Shown piece after piece: positions 27,775 to 36,020 of a stretch of 64,000 nucleotides of DNA. The notes below the pieces were generated by a model. It searched no databases and was not told where the DNA came from. It was given only the letters and a program-made list of their open reading frames with translations. The stretch comes from Micromonospora humi (lineage in GTDB: Bacteria > Actinomycetota > Actinomycetes > Mycobacteriales > Micromonosporaceae). The DNA lies in NCBI RefSeq assembly GCF_900090105.1, contig NZ_FMDM01000007.1, forward strand, positions 310,001-374,000. The letters are read 5' to 3'. The stretch's first letter is position 1; each line of letters starts with the position of its first letter. The position numbers and the translations under genes are program-made.

Positions 27775-28881
27775 TCACTCCGCCGGCACCACCACCGCGA
27801 CGCGCTGCACCAGGTTGTTCGCGAACCCGCCCCGGTTCCACGGCTGCTCGACCGGCTGGCTTCGCCCCGAGGCGTCCGTCGCCCGGGCCCCCAGCACCCA
27901 CCGCCCCGGCTTCGCCGTCCACGCCACCGACCATCGGCGCCACCCCCAACCGTCCCCGGTCGACTCGTCCAGGCTCGCCGGCACCCACGAACCGCCGCCG
28001 TCGAAGGTCACCTCGACCGACGTCACCGGCCCGTAGCCGGACCAGGCCCGACCGTCCACCGTGCACGGGCCGGGTCGCAGCACCCGGGTGCGGGACATGA
28101 AGTCCGGAAAACCCGGCGGGCGCACCAGGGCGCGCGGCTCGATCCGGGTCACCGGCACACCGGGGTCGTCGGCGTCGGCCCGCAGCCGGTAGGCGACCGC
28201 GTTCTGGTAGCCCTCGAACGGCTCGGTCGTCACGTGCACGTCCCGCAACCACTTGACGTGCGCCATGCCGTACCAGCCCGGCACGATCAGCCGCAGCGGG
28301 GCGCCGTGCTGCGGCAGCAGCGGAGCGCCGTTCATCTCGTACGCCAGCAGCACCTCCTCGCGCAGCGCGTCGGCCACCGGCAGCGCCCGCTGGTAGTCCT
28401 GCTCGACACCGCGCTCCACCCCGTGGTCCGCGCCGGTGAAGACCACGTCCACCGCGTCGTCGGACAGGCCGGCCTCGCGCAGCAGCGGGGCCAGCGGGGT
28501 GCCCGTCCACTCGGCGTTCCCCACCGCCTCCACCAGCCAGGGCTGGCTCACCGGGCGCGGGTGCAGCAACGCCCGGCCGTTGCCGGCACATTCCAACGTG
28601 ACCTGACGGGTGACCCGGGGCCGCGCCCGCAGCGCCGCCAGGTCCAGCCGGAGCGGACGCGCCACGGCCCCGGACACGGTCAGCGTGTGCGCGTCCGGGT
28701 CGACGTCCGGGATGTCGTAGTGGATGAGCAGGTAGTGCAGGCCCGCCGGGGTCACGTCGTAGCGCAACGCCTCCAGCGGGATGCCGTGGTTGCGCGCGGC
28801 GAGCTGAAGCTCCTCGACGCTGATCGCCTCGTCCGGCCCGGCCACCCGGGAGGGCCGGCTGACGTCGTCCACCGTGGTCAT
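27775..28881 (-). CDS. Sulfite oxidase-like molybdopterin-dependent oxidoreductase
   Basis: A 368-residue protein with a molybdopterin-binding domain and a C-terminal Mo-co dimerisation domain (TRIEPRALVRPPGFPD and VTFDGGGSWVPASLD). The candidate molybdenum ligand Cys is in TLECAGNGRALLHP, and GAPLRLIVPGWYGMAHVKWL is the usual cofactor region. No signal peptide is seen, so it is probably cytoplasmic. Its ATG overlaps the stop of the methyltransferase gene (ATGA). The substrate could be sulfite or a sulfoxide; this is open. Confidence 0.88.
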   Translation of the reverse strand: MTTVDDVSRPSRVAGPDEAISVEELQLAARNHGIPLEALRYDVTPAGLHYLLIHYDIPDVDPDAHTLTVSGAVARPLRLDLAALRARPRVTRQVTLECAGNGRALLHPRPVSQPWLVEAVGNAEWTGTPLAPLLREAGLSDDAVDVVFTGADHGVERGVEQDYQRALPVADALREEVLLAYEMNGAPLLPQHGAPLRLIVPGWYGMAHVKWLRDVHVTTEPFEGYQNAVAYRLRADADDPGVPVTRIEPRALVRPPGFPDFMSRTRVLRPGPCTVDGRAWSGYGPVTSVEVTFDGGGSWVPASLDESTGDGWGWRRWSVAWTAKPGRWVLGARATDASGRSQPVEQPWNRGGFANNLVQRVAVVVPAE

Positions 28882-29528
28882 CGCTGCTCCAACACGTCGT
28901 AACCGACGAACGCGAACATTCGCGCGCCCGGCGCCAGCGGTCGGGGCGGGCCGGTGAACCGGTGCGCGCCGACGCCCACCCCGTCGGCGGGGCTGTTCAC
29001 CGCGACCGGCACGAAGCCCTCCTCGGCGAACCAGTCGCAGATGGTGGGCACCAGGTCCGGCTCGCGACGGTGCCGGGTCCACAGCACGGTGCCGCCGGTG
29101 GCGCAGAGCGACGCGCAGTGCCGCACCGTCGACCGGATGTCGTCGTCGGTGATGTTGCCGAAGATGCCGCACACGAGCACCAGGTCCGCCGGCGCCAGGT
29201 CGGCGTACCGATCGGTCACCGCCGCGTCGCCGGTCACCACCTCCACGCCGGTCAGCCCCGCCTCCGCGACGGCGCGGCGGGCCAGCTCGGTGTTGCGCGG
29301 ATCCAGCTCGACCAGGCGGGCGGTCACCTCGCCACCGCGCGGATGGGCGGCGAGCACGGGGATCAGGTCGCGGCCCTGACCCGCGCAGAGGCTGATCGCG
29401 CGCAGCGGGCCGGGCGGCGCCGCGTCCAACGCCTCGGCGATCTGCCGCCGCACCTCGACGAGCCGCCGGGACAGCGCGGAGTCGGGTTGGTCGTAGTCAC
29501 GGTGCCAGTCCAGCCAGTCCTTCGCCAC
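28878..29528 (-). CDS. Class I SAM-dependent methyltransferase
   Basis: A 216-residue methyltransferase. The AdoMet site is AISLCAGQGRDLIPVL (motif I) with the acidic ELDPRNTELARRA at the end of strand 2, and VTGDAAVTDRY and ADLVLVCGIFGNI follow. The target is unknown. GTG start; TATGCT lies six bases upstream, so the message is probably leaderless. It overlaps the molybdopterin oxidoreductase by four bases, so the pair forms a two-gene operon. Confidence 0.87.
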   Translation of the reverse strand: MAKDWLDWHRDYDQPDSALSRRLVEVRRQIAEALDAAPPGPLRAISLCAGQGRDLIPVLAAHPRGGEVTARLVELDPRNTELARRAVAEAGLTGVEVVTGDAAVTDRYADLAPADLVLVCGIFGNITDDDIRSTVRHCASLCATGGTVLWTRHRREPDLVPTICDWFAEEGFVPVAVNSPADGVGVGAHRFTGPPRPLAPGARMFAFVGYDVLEQR

Positions 29529-29534
29529 GCGGTC

Positions 29535-29540
29535 AGCATA
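29535..29540 (-). promoter_or_regulatory. -10 box of the methyltransferase operon
   Basis: TATGCT on the minus strand lies six bases before the GTG at 29528, giving a leaderless message. Confidence 0.5.
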
Positions 29541-29581
29541 GGCGGCCCGGCCCTAGCAGATCCGTCCCGATTTCGAGGGCG

Positions 29582-29604
29582 GTCCACAACCGGCCGTTGT
29601 CCAC
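29582..29604 (-). repeat. Inverted 23-bp motif, left copy
   Basis: On the minus strand the motif reads GTGGAC-AACGGCCGG-TTGTGGAC. A second copy at 36436-36458 on the plus strand differs at two positions. It contains a plus-strand TTGTCCACA, the actinobacterial DnaA-box sequence. It lies between the methyltransferase and M23 genes, 54 bp from the methyltransferase start. Confidence 0.6.
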
Positions 29605-29659
29605 AGTGTCGCTCCCCGGCGGGTATCCCGGCTCGGGCGTGCCCGGCAGAGTGCGCGGC

Positions 29660-30265
29660 ATGAGGTTTCCGACCCGCCCGGTTCTGCTCCCGATCCTGCT
29701 CGTCGTGCCGACCCTGTCCGCCGAACCGGGCGCGCCGCCGGCCGGCTCCTCGTCGTCCGCGGGTCCGTCGTCGTCCGCGGGTCCGGCGTCGTCCGCGGGT
29801 CCGGCGCCGGACGGGGCGCTGCCGCCCGCCGCCGGGACGGCGGCACGCTTCCGGTGGCCGCTGCTCGGCCCGCCCCGGCCGGCGCGGCGGTTCGACCCGC
29901 CAGCGGCGCCCTGGCTACCCGGGCACCGGGGCGTGGACCTGGTGGCCGAGCCGGGTGCCGAGGTCCGGGCCGCGGGCGCCGGAACGGTCCTCTTCGCCGG
30001 CGTGGTGGCCGGACGGCCGGTGGTCACCGTCGGGCACGGCGACGGGCTGCGCACCACCTACGAACCGGTCCGGCCCGGGCTGGCGGCCGGCGACCGGGTC
30101 GACGCCGGCACCCCGATCGGCGACCTGCTCCCCGGGCATCCCGGCTGCGCCGCCGCGGCGTGCCTGCACTGGGGGCTGCGGCGCGGCGACGCCTACCTGG
30201 ACCCCCTCGCCCTGCTCGGGCTGGGCCGGATCCGTCTGCTCCCGCTCGACCCGGCCGGTTCCTGA
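29660..30265 (+). CDS. M23/LytM-domain peptidase-like exported protein
   Basis: A 201-residue secreted protein. A signal peptide (MRFPTRPVLLPILLVVPTLSA) is followed by a Ser/Ala/Gly/Pro linker built from three 18-bp repeats, then a LytM domain: HRGVDLVAEPGAEVRAAGAGTV carries the first Zn ligands (H-x3-D). The final motif reads CLHWGL, where typical M23 enzymes have HxH; the catalytic His is replaced by Cys, so it may be a non-catalytic activator. An earlier in-frame GTG is possible, but the ATG gives a clean signal peptide. In Mycobacterium the orthologue also lies near xerC and rpsB. Confidence 0.87.
   Translation: MRFPTRPVLLPILLVVPTLSAEPGAPPAGSSSSAGPSSSAGPASSAGPAPDGALPPAAGTAARFRWPLLGPPRPARRFDPPAAPWLPGHRGVDLVAEPGAEVRAAGAGTVLFAGVVAGRPVVTVGHGDGLRTTYEPVRPGLAAGDRVDAGTPIGDLLPGHPGCAAAACLHWGLRRGDAYLDPLALLGLGRIRLLPLDPAGS
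29750..29803 (+). repeat. Three 18-bp tandem repeats in the M23 linker
   Basis: Units at 29750-29767, 29768-29785 and 29786-29803 (TCGTCGTCCGCGGGTCCG, third unit with one change at its start) encode SSSAGP, SSSAGP, ASSAGP. Copy number is likely to vary between strains and would lengthen the linker between the signal peptide and the LytM domain. Confidence 0.85.
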
Positions 30266-30282
30266 ACCGGCACCCGCGTCGC

Positions 30283-31464
30283 TCAGCGTCGGGCGAGCAA
30301 CGTGGGCAGCCGCACGGCCAGCCGGTCGTACTCTTCCGGGGTGTTGTAGACCTGGCCGCACAGCCGCAGGTAGCCGCGCCCGTTCCAACCGGCGACCGAC
30401 ACCTCCGCGGCGAGCCGGTCGGCGATCTCGGCCCGCAACGCCCGGGCGGCGTCCAACGTCGTCGCGACACCCGGCGGCAGCGGCACGAGCCGCATGGCGA
30501 CCGCCGGTCCGCCGGGCGCCGGCAACCGCTCCGGCGCCACCCCCAACGCGTCCCCGACGACCCGTTGCCCGTACGCGGCCAGCGCCGCGTTGTGCGCGCG
30601 GACCCGGTCCACGCCGAGGCTGCGCAGGACGAACAGGCCGACCGGGGCGGCCAGCCAGCCGGTGTAGTCGAGGGTGGCCTGCCACTCGACCCGGGTGGGA
30701 AACCCGCTGCCCTGCTCCCACGAGACGACGAGCGGCTGGATCCGCTCCCGCCACGGCTCCGCCACCACAAGCGCGGCGGTACCCCGTGGCGCGTACGCCC
30801 ACTTGTGCAGGTTGCCGACCCAGAAGTCGGCGCCCACCGAGGCCACCGAGGCCGGCAGCATGCCCGGCGCGTGCGCCGCGTCCACCAGCACCGGCACGCC
30901 CCGTTCCCGCGCCACCGCCACGAGCGCCGCCGCCGGGAACAGCCGGGCGGTCGGCGAGGTGAGCTGGTCGACGATCAGCAGCCGGGTCCGCCCCGGGCGC
31001 AGCCCGGCCCGGACGATCTCGACCACCTCCTCGTCGGTGGCCGTCAACGGCACGGTCACGGTGCGGGACACCGCCCCGGTCCGCTCGCACTCCCGGGCCA
31101 CCGACAGGGCGACCGCGCCGTAGCCGTGGTCGGTGGTGAGCACCTCGTCGCCGGGGCGCAGCGCGAGCGACTGCAACACCACGGCGGCACCGGCGGTGAC
31201 GTTGCCGACGAGGGCGGTGCCGTCGGGATCGGCGCCGAGGAAGGCGGCCAGGTGCCGCCGGGCGTGGGTGATCCGGTCGACCAGGCCCTGGGTGAAGAAC
31301 CGCAGCGGGTTCGACTCCATCTCGTCGCGCAGGCGCTGCTGGGCGCGCTGCACGGCGACGGGTACGGCGCCGAACGAGCCGTGGTTGAGATGGCTGACGG
31401 ACGGGTCGAGGGAGAAGAGCAGCCGAGCCCCGGGGATCGGCTCGGGCGGCGGCGGCACCGGCAT
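30283..31464 (-). CDS. Class V aminotransferase / isopenicillin N epimerase-like
   Basis: A 393-residue PLP enzyme of the cysteine desulfurase/isopenicillin-N-epimerase group. SHLNHGSFGAVP is the usual start; PLP is held by VLVDAAHAPGMLP and the Schiff-base Lys in DFWVGNLHKWAYAPRGTAAL. Members catalyse epimerisation, desulfuration or transamination, and no beta-lactam genes are nearby, so the named epimerase role should not be assumed. TAGGAT six bases before the ATG suggests a leaderless message. It is followed by M23 in convergent orientation and preceded by xerC. Confidence 0.87.
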   Translation of the reverse strand: MPVPPPPEPIPGARLLFSLDPSVSHLNHGSFGAVPVAVQRAQQRLRDEMESNPLRFFTQGLVDRITHARRHLAAFLGADPDGTALVGNVTAGAAVVLQSLALRPGDEVLTTDHGYGAVALSVARECERTGAVSRTVTVPLTATDEEVVEIVRAGLRPGRTRLLIVDQLTSPTARLFPAAALVAVARERGVPVLVDAAHAPGMLPASVASVGADFWVGNLHKWAYAPRGTAALVVAEPWRERIQPLVVSWEQGSGFPTRVEWQATLDYTGWLAAPVGLFVLRSLGVDRVRAHNAALAAYGQRVVGDALGVAPERLPAPGGPAVAMRLVPLPPGVATTLDAARALRAEIADRLAAEVSVAGWNGRGYLRLCGQVYNTPEEYDRLAVRLPTLLARR

Positions 31465-31470
31465 CCGTCG

Positions 31471-31476
31471 ATCCTA
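31471..31476 (-). promoter_or_regulatory. -10 box of the aminotransferase gene, leaderless
   Basis: TAGGAT on the minus strand, six bases before the ATG at 31464, without a ribosome-binding site. Confidence 0.5.
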
Positions 31477-31508
31477 GCCCGCCGTGGATCATCGCCTGGC
31501 CGCTTCGG

Positions 31509-32513
31509 TCAGGCCCGCGGATGCGCCTGCCGGTAGGCCGCCCGTAGCCGCTCGACCGAGACGTGCGTGTAGATCTGGGTGCTGGCGAGCGACGAGTGCC
31601 CCAGCAGCTCCTGGACGGCGCGTAGGTCCGCCCCGCCTTCGAGCAGGTGGGTGGCGGCGGAGTGCCGCAGCCCGTGCGGCGTCACCCGCGGTACCCCGGC
31701 GGCACCGGCCCACCCGGCCACGATCCGTCGTGCGGTGGTCGGGTTGAGCCGCCCGCCCCGGGCGCCGAGCAGCAGCGCGCGGCCCGCACCCGGCGCCACC
31801 AGGGCCGGCCGGCCGGTGTGGAGCCACGCGTCGAGCGCCCGCTGCGCCGGGACCCCGAAGGGCACCGCCCGTTCCCGCCCACCCTTGCCCAGCACGCGCA
31901 CCACCCGACGGGCCTGGTCGACGTCCCCGACGTCCAGCCCGCAGGCCTCGCTGATCCGTACCCCGGTGCCGTAGAGCAGTTCGAGCAGCAGCCGGTCCCG
32001 CAGCAGGACCGCGTCCGGCGGCCCGTGGTCGACCGGCGTGGTGGTGGCGGTCGCGCCTGCCGTCGCGCTCGCGCCCGTCGCGCGGCCGGCCGGGGCGTCC
32101 ATCAGCGCGGCTGCCTGGTCGGCGCGAAGGACGGTGGGCAGCTCCCGCCCGGCCCGCGGGCTGGCCAGCGGCGCGGCCACGTCGGCGGGGAGCAGGCCGG
32201 CCCGGTGCGCCCAGGCGCTGAACGTGCGCGCGGCGGCGGCCCGCCGGGCCATGGTCGTCCGGGCGGTCCCCATCGTCCGCTGCTTCGCCAGCCAGCTGCG
32301 CAAGACCGCGAGATCCAGCCCGGCCAGGTCGGCGCAGCCCATCCGCACCGCGTGGTCGAGCAGGGAGACGAGGTCGGTGACGTACGCCCGGACGGTGTGC
32401 GCGGAGCGGCTGCGCACCCGGACCAGGTGGTCGGCGAAGTCGTCCACCGCGTCACGCATCGGCGCCGGCAGCTCCTCGTGCGCGGCCCGGGTGCCGCGCC
32501 GTCGCTCAGCCAC
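31509..32513 (-). CDS. xerC: Tyrosine recombinase XerC
   Basis: A 334-residue recombinase that, with XerD, resolves chromosome dimers at dif. It has the N-terminal SAM-like DNA-binding domain (DDFADHLVRVRSRSAHTVRAYVTDLVSLL) and all catalytic residues: Arg in GTGVRISEACGL, Lys in GKGGRERAV, HGLRHSAATHLLEGG (H-x2-R), His in LLGHSSL and Tyr in STQIYTHVS. The GTG at 32513 has GGAGG six bases upstream and gives a short acidic leader before MRDAVDDF; the long upstream extension of the frame is not used. The orientation is inverted relative to Mycobacterium. Confidence 0.95.
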   Translation of the reverse strand: MAERRRGTRAAHEELPAPMRDAVDDFADHLVRVRSRSAHTVRAYVTDLVSLLDHAVRMGCADLAGLDLAVLRSWLAKQRTMGTARTTMARRAAAARTFSAWAHRAGLLPADVAAPLASPRAGRELPTVLRADQAAALMDAPAGRATGASATAGATATTTPVDHGPPDAVLLRDRLLLELLYGTGVRISEACGLDVGDVDQARRVVRVLGKGGRERAVPFGVPAQRALDAWLHTGRPALVAPGAGRALLLGARGGRLNPTTARRIVAGWAGAAGVPRVTPHGLRHSAATHLLEGGADLRAVQELLGHSSLASTQIYTHVSVERLRAAYRQAHPRA

Positions 32514-32940
32514 CGGACGCCTCCGCCCGAGCCCGACGCGTGCGGGGGTGCCGACGGAGGCGGGCGCTGTCGTCGGACACCGGTCCAGACTACGGGCGGA
32601 GCCGGTCGCCGGGGGACAGCCAGCCCGCGATCGCCGACGGCCCGGTGAGGTCCGCGAGGTTCGGCCGTCCGGTGGCGTCGTCCGCCCGCCGCGCCCGCCG
32701 CCGTCCTGGAGCCCCGGCGACCGGGTGCGTTCGTCGCTGCCGGGGCGACGAGAAACGCACCCAAACCCGACGGCCACGCGCGCCGGTGCCCGCCCACGCC
32801 GGACGGGGGTGGCCCGAGCAGCGCTGGACAGGGGAAACTCGTGTCGCGAGGAGGCGGGCGTCGGCGTCGGCCGGCCCCGCCGGCCTCGCTCGGACGAGGC
32901 GTCGCCAGGGCGGTGGCGCCGATGCGAGGAGGGACCGGGC
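32514..32940. other. Intergenic region between xerC and the 113-residue ORF
   Basis: A 427-bp divergent spacer. It holds a possible xerC -10 box (TAGTCT on the minus strand near 32590) and, near its right end, a GGAGG ribosome-binding site for the next gene. Long frames cross it on both strands, but they are GC-driven and match nothing I recognise. Confidence 0.5.
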
Positions 32941-33282
32941 GTGGGAGTCGATGCCGTCCTCTACCGGCGGGTGCGCGCCGGCGCCGACCGCCGCCGATCG
33001 TCGTACGTGTCGATCGAGGTCGTGGCGGACCGGCAGGACGTGCTGCTCGACCTGCTCACCCGGGTCCGGGGCGGCGGGCGCACGCCGATGCTGGACCGCG
33101 TCGAACCCCTCGGCGAGCTGACCGTGGACGCCGAGCAGGTGCCGCACCTGCTCACCGAGCTGCGTTGCCTGCTGGAGGCGGCCCGGGCGCCGCAGGAGGT
33201 CGACCAGATCCGCCGGCTGGCCCGCCTCGCGCACCGCTGCCGGGAGGGGCGCGACGTCGAGCTGCGCTTCGAAGGCGACTGA
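32941..33282 (+). CDS. Hypothetical protein, 113 residues
   Basis: I do not recognise the family. GTG start with GGAGG eight bases upstream. It has no signal peptide and no membrane segment. Charged helices predominate (VPHLLTELRCLLEAARAPQEVDQIRRLARLAHRCREGRDVELRFEGD). It is read divergently from xerC and convergently with dprA, and starts MGVDAVLYRRVRAGADRR. The codon use and length suggest a real gene in this family of organisms, but this rests on composition and the ribosome-binding site only. Confidence 0.65.
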   Translation: MGVDAVLYRRVRAGADRRRSSYVSIEVVADRQDVLLDLLTRVRGGGRTPMLDRVEPLGELTVDAEQVPHLLTELRCLLEAARAPQEVDQIRRLARLAHRCREGRDVELRFEGD

Positions 33283-33320
33283 CGCGACCCGGTCGGTCCG
33301 GCCCCCGACGCCGGCGGCAC

Positions 33321-34502
33321 TCATCCGCCGTCACCGGGAGGCGGCGCGAGCGCGTAGCCGCCGTCGCGGCGTACGACCAGGGCCAACTCCTCCAGCATGG
33401 ACAGCTTCCGCATCGCGGTCCGCAGGTCCACCCCGGCTCGCGCCGCCACGCTCTCCAGGTCGATCGGTCGCCGCCGGGGCAGCGCCTCCAGCACCTGGGT
33501 GGCGTCGTCGTCGAGCCGGTCCCGCGGGCGCTCCGGGGCCCGCGCGAGCGGCGCCAGGTCGTCCCCGATCCGGCCCACCTCCTCCAGCACGTGCGCGACG
33601 CCGGCGACCAGCCGGGACCGGGGCTTCTCGCGGAGCACCTCGTGCCCGCCCACGGACATCGCCGAGGTGACCGGCCCGGGCACCACCATCGCCGGCCGCC
33701 CGAGGCCGAGCGCCCGGTTGAGGGTCTGGGTGGCGCCGCTGCGCGCGGCGGCCTCGACCAGCACCGTGCCCCCGGTCGCCGCGGCGATGACCCGGTTGCG
33801 GATGAGGAACCGTGGCCGCAGCGGCTCGGCGCCCGGCATCCACTCGCTCACCAGCAGCCCGGTCTCCGCGATCCGGTCGAACAGCGCGGCGTTGCCCATC
33901 GGGTAGGGGCGGTCCAGGCCACAGGCCAGCACCGCGACGGTGCGCCCGCCCGCGGTCAACGCCCCGCGGTGCGCCGCCGAGTCGATGCCGAACGCCCCGC
34001 CGGACACCACCGTCCACTCCCGGTCGGCCAGGCCGTAGCCCAGCTCGGTGGCGACGTGCGAGCCGTAGGGGGTGGCCGCCCGGGCGCCGACCACGGCCAC
34101 CGAGCGGGTCAGCGCGTCGTCGAGCGGCCAGGCGCCGCGTACCCAGAAGCAGAGCGGCGGGTCGGTCTCCACGTCGACCCGGCGGGTGGCGTCGGGCAGC
34201 ACCAGGTTGCGGAGTGCGGCGACCTGCGGCGGCCACTCGTCGTCCTCCGGGGTGACCAGCCGCGCGCCGAGCCGGTCGCCGCGCGCGAGCGCCTCCGCCG
34301 CCACCGCGCGGGCGTCGCCGGTCGCCGTCCGGGCCGCCACCGCCGCCCGGAGCGCCCGCTCCGGTGCGCCCCCGGCCAGGAGCAGGTCGAGCGCGGCCAC
34401 CGGGCCGAGCTGGTGGACCAGCCGGTGAACCGACCGGGTGCCCGGCTCGGCGAGCCAGGTCAGCGCGACCCGGGCCTGTCTGCGGTCGTCGACGCCGGTC
34501 AC
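33321..34502 (-). CDS. dprA: DNA processing protein DprA
   Basis: A 393-residue protein that loads RecA on single-stranded DNA during natural transformation; also widely kept in non-competent bacteria. The Rossmann-like core has SVAVVGARAATPYGSHVATELGYGLAD, VVSGGAFGIDSAAHRGAL and LIRNRVIAAATGGTVLVEAA. A C-terminal winged-helix (AGVDLRTAMRKLSMLEELALVVRRDGGY) is present. The GTG at 34502 overlaps the comM stop (GTGA). A longer ORF running into comM is out of frame with comM and is not used. Confidence 0.95.
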   Translation of the reverse strand: MTGVDDRRQARVALTWLAEPGTRSVHRLVHQLGPVAALDLLLAGGAPERALRAAVAARTATGDARAVAAEALARGDRLGARLVTPEDDEWPPQVAALRNLVLPDATRRVDVETDPPLCFWVRGAWPLDDALTRSVAVVGARAATPYGSHVATELGYGLADREWTVVSGGAFGIDSAAHRGALTAGGRTVAVLACGLDRPYPMGNAALFDRIAETGLLVSEWMPGAEPLRPRFLIRNRVIAAATGGTVLVEAAARSGATQTLNRALGLGRPAMVVPGPVTSAMSVGGHEVLREKPRSRLVAGVAHVLEEVGRIGDDLAPLARAPERPRDRLDDDATQVLEALPRRRPIDLESVAARAGVDLRTAMRKLSMLEELALVVRRDGGYALAPPPGDGG

Positions 34503-36019
34503 GTGCCCTCTCCCGTCCTGAGTTGGATGGCTTCTCCGATGTCGTGCTGGTCGGGCCGGTCCCGCCCGTCCAGGTCGGCGATGGTCCAGGAGAGCCGGAG
34601 GACCCGGTCGTATCCCCGCGCCGACAGCGATCCGGTGTCCAGACGGCGGCGCAGCTCCTGGGTGACCCGCGCCGGCAGGTGCCACGGTGGCCGGCGCAGG
34701 TGCGGGCCGGGGACCTCCGCGTTCACCCGGTGCCCGGTGGCGGCCCAGCGGTCGGCCGCGGCGCGGCGCGCCTCGACGACCCGGGCGGCCACCGCGGCCG
34801 AGGACTCGTGCGGCGTGCCCGTCTGCAACAGTTCGGCGGCGCGCACCGGCATCAGACCCACCTGCACGTCGACCCGGTCGAGCAGCGGCCCGGACAGCCG
34901 GCCCAGGTAGCGCCGCCGGGCCTGCGGGGTGCACTCGCAGTCGACATCGCCGGACGGCTTGGCGCAGGGGCACGGGTTCGCGGCCAGCACCAGCTGGCTG
35001 CGAGCCGGGTATTCGGTGGCGCCCCGGGTCCGGGCGACCCGGACCCGGCCGCTCTCCAGCGGCTGGCGCAGCGCCTCCAGCGCGCCCTTGCCGAACTCGG
35101 GCGCCTCGTCGAGGAAGAGCACGCCCCGGTGGGCCAGCGACACCGCGCCGGGGCGGGCCAGCCCGGAACCGCCGCCGACCAGCGCCGGCACCGTGGCGGT
35201 GTGGTGAGGTGCCTGGAACGGGGGACGGCGCAGCAGGCCGCCGCCGGGTGGGAGCAGGCCGGCGATCGAGTGCAACGCGGTCACCTCGAGGGCGGCCCCG
35301 TCGTCCAGCTCCGGCAGGATCGACGGCAGGCGCTCGGCGAGCATCGTCTTGCCGGCGCCGGGCGGGCCGAGCAACGCGAGGTGGTGACCGCCGGCGGCGG
35401 CGATCTCGAGGGCTCGGCGGCCCAGGGGCTGCCCGGCGACGTCGCTGAGGTCGGGACCGCCGGGATCGCCGGCCGGGGACTGCCCGGGCGGGACGAGCAG
35501 GGGTACGCCGTCGCGGACGTGGGCGACGAGCCGGTGCAGGGTGTCGACGGCGCGCACCCGTACGCCGGGGATGACGGCGGCCTCGGCGGCGTTGCCGGCG
35601 GGCACCACCACGCGCGGGTATCCGGCCCGGGCGGCGGCGGCGACCATGGGCAGGGTGCCGCGGACCGGCCGGACCGTGCCGTCGAGGCCGAGTTCGCCGA
35701 GGATGACGGTGGCGTCGAGGGCGACCGGCGGCAGTTCGCCGGAGCCGGCGAGCACGGCCGCGGCGATGGCGAGGTCGAACGCGGAGCCGTACTTGGGCAG
35801 GGTGGCCGGGAGCAGGTTGAGGGTGATCCGCCGGTTGGGCCACTTCTGCCCGGAGTTGACGATGGCGGCGCGGACCCGGTCACGGGCCTCGTGCAGCGCG
35901 GTGTCGGGCAGGCCGGAGATGACCACGGCGGGCAGGCCGGGTGCGAGGTCGGCCTCGACCTCGACCACGTGCCCGGCCACCCCGGCCAGGCCGACGCTGA
36001 GGATCTTGGCGTAGCCCAT
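34499..36019 (-). CDS. comM: ComM/YifB family AAA+ ATPase
   Basis: A 506-residue helicase-like protein with a Lon-type N-terminal domain (LAPGLPAVVISGLPDTALHEARDRVRAAI), Walker A LLGPPGAGKTMLAERLP, and a C-terminal Mg-chelatase domain. Cysteine-rich FANPCPCAKPSGDVDCECTPQA is typical of ComM zinc sites. ComM helps branch migration during transformation in other bacteria. It starts at ATG 36019 one base after the yraN stop, and overlaps dprA, so the three genes form an operon. Confidence 0.95.
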   Translation of the reverse strand: MGYAKILSVGLAGVAGHVVEVEADLAPGLPAVVISGLPDTALHEARDRVRAAIVNSGQKWPNRRITLNLLPATLPKYGSAFDLAIAAAVLAGSGELPPVALDATVILGELGLDGTVRPVRGTLPMVAAAARAGYPRVVVPAGNAAEAAVIPGVRVRAVDTLHRLVAHVRDGVPLLVPPGQSPAGDPGGPDLSDVAGQPLGRRALEIAAAGGHHLALLGPPGAGKTMLAERLPSILPELDDGAALEVTALHSIAGLLPPGGGLLRRPPFQAPHHTATVPALVGGGSGLARPGAVSLAHRGVLFLDEAPEFGKGALEALRQPLESGRVRVARTRGATEYPARSQLVLAANPCPCAKPSGDVDCECTPQARRRYLGRLSGPLLDRVDVQVGLMPVRAAELLQTGTPHESSAAVAARVVEARRAAADRWAATGHRVNAEVPGPHLRRPPWHLPARVTQELRRRLDTGSLSARGYDRVLRLSWTIADLDGRDRPDQHDIGEAIQLRTGEGT

Positions 36020-36020
36020 C

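Noticed and set aside
29597..29605. Possible replication origin because of TTGTCCACA
   Set aside because: Only one perfect DnaA-type 9-mer is present and it belongs to the inverted 23-bp motif; an origin would need many boxes and dnaA/dnaN nearby.
30283..31464. Beta-lactam biosynthesis marker
   Set aside because: Isopenicillin N epimerase-like sequences are common class V aminotransferases and no biosynthetic genes accompany it.
32514..32940. N-terminal extension of xerC to a start near 32777
   Set aside because: The extension has no ribosome-binding site and a low-complexity arginine- and proline-rich sequence; the GTG at 32513 has GGAGG and gives the family start.
33321..35843. A single 840-residue dprA fusion ORF
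   Set aside because: The N-terminal part reads comM in a wrong frame; dprA begins at 34502 and comM is separate at 34499-36019.
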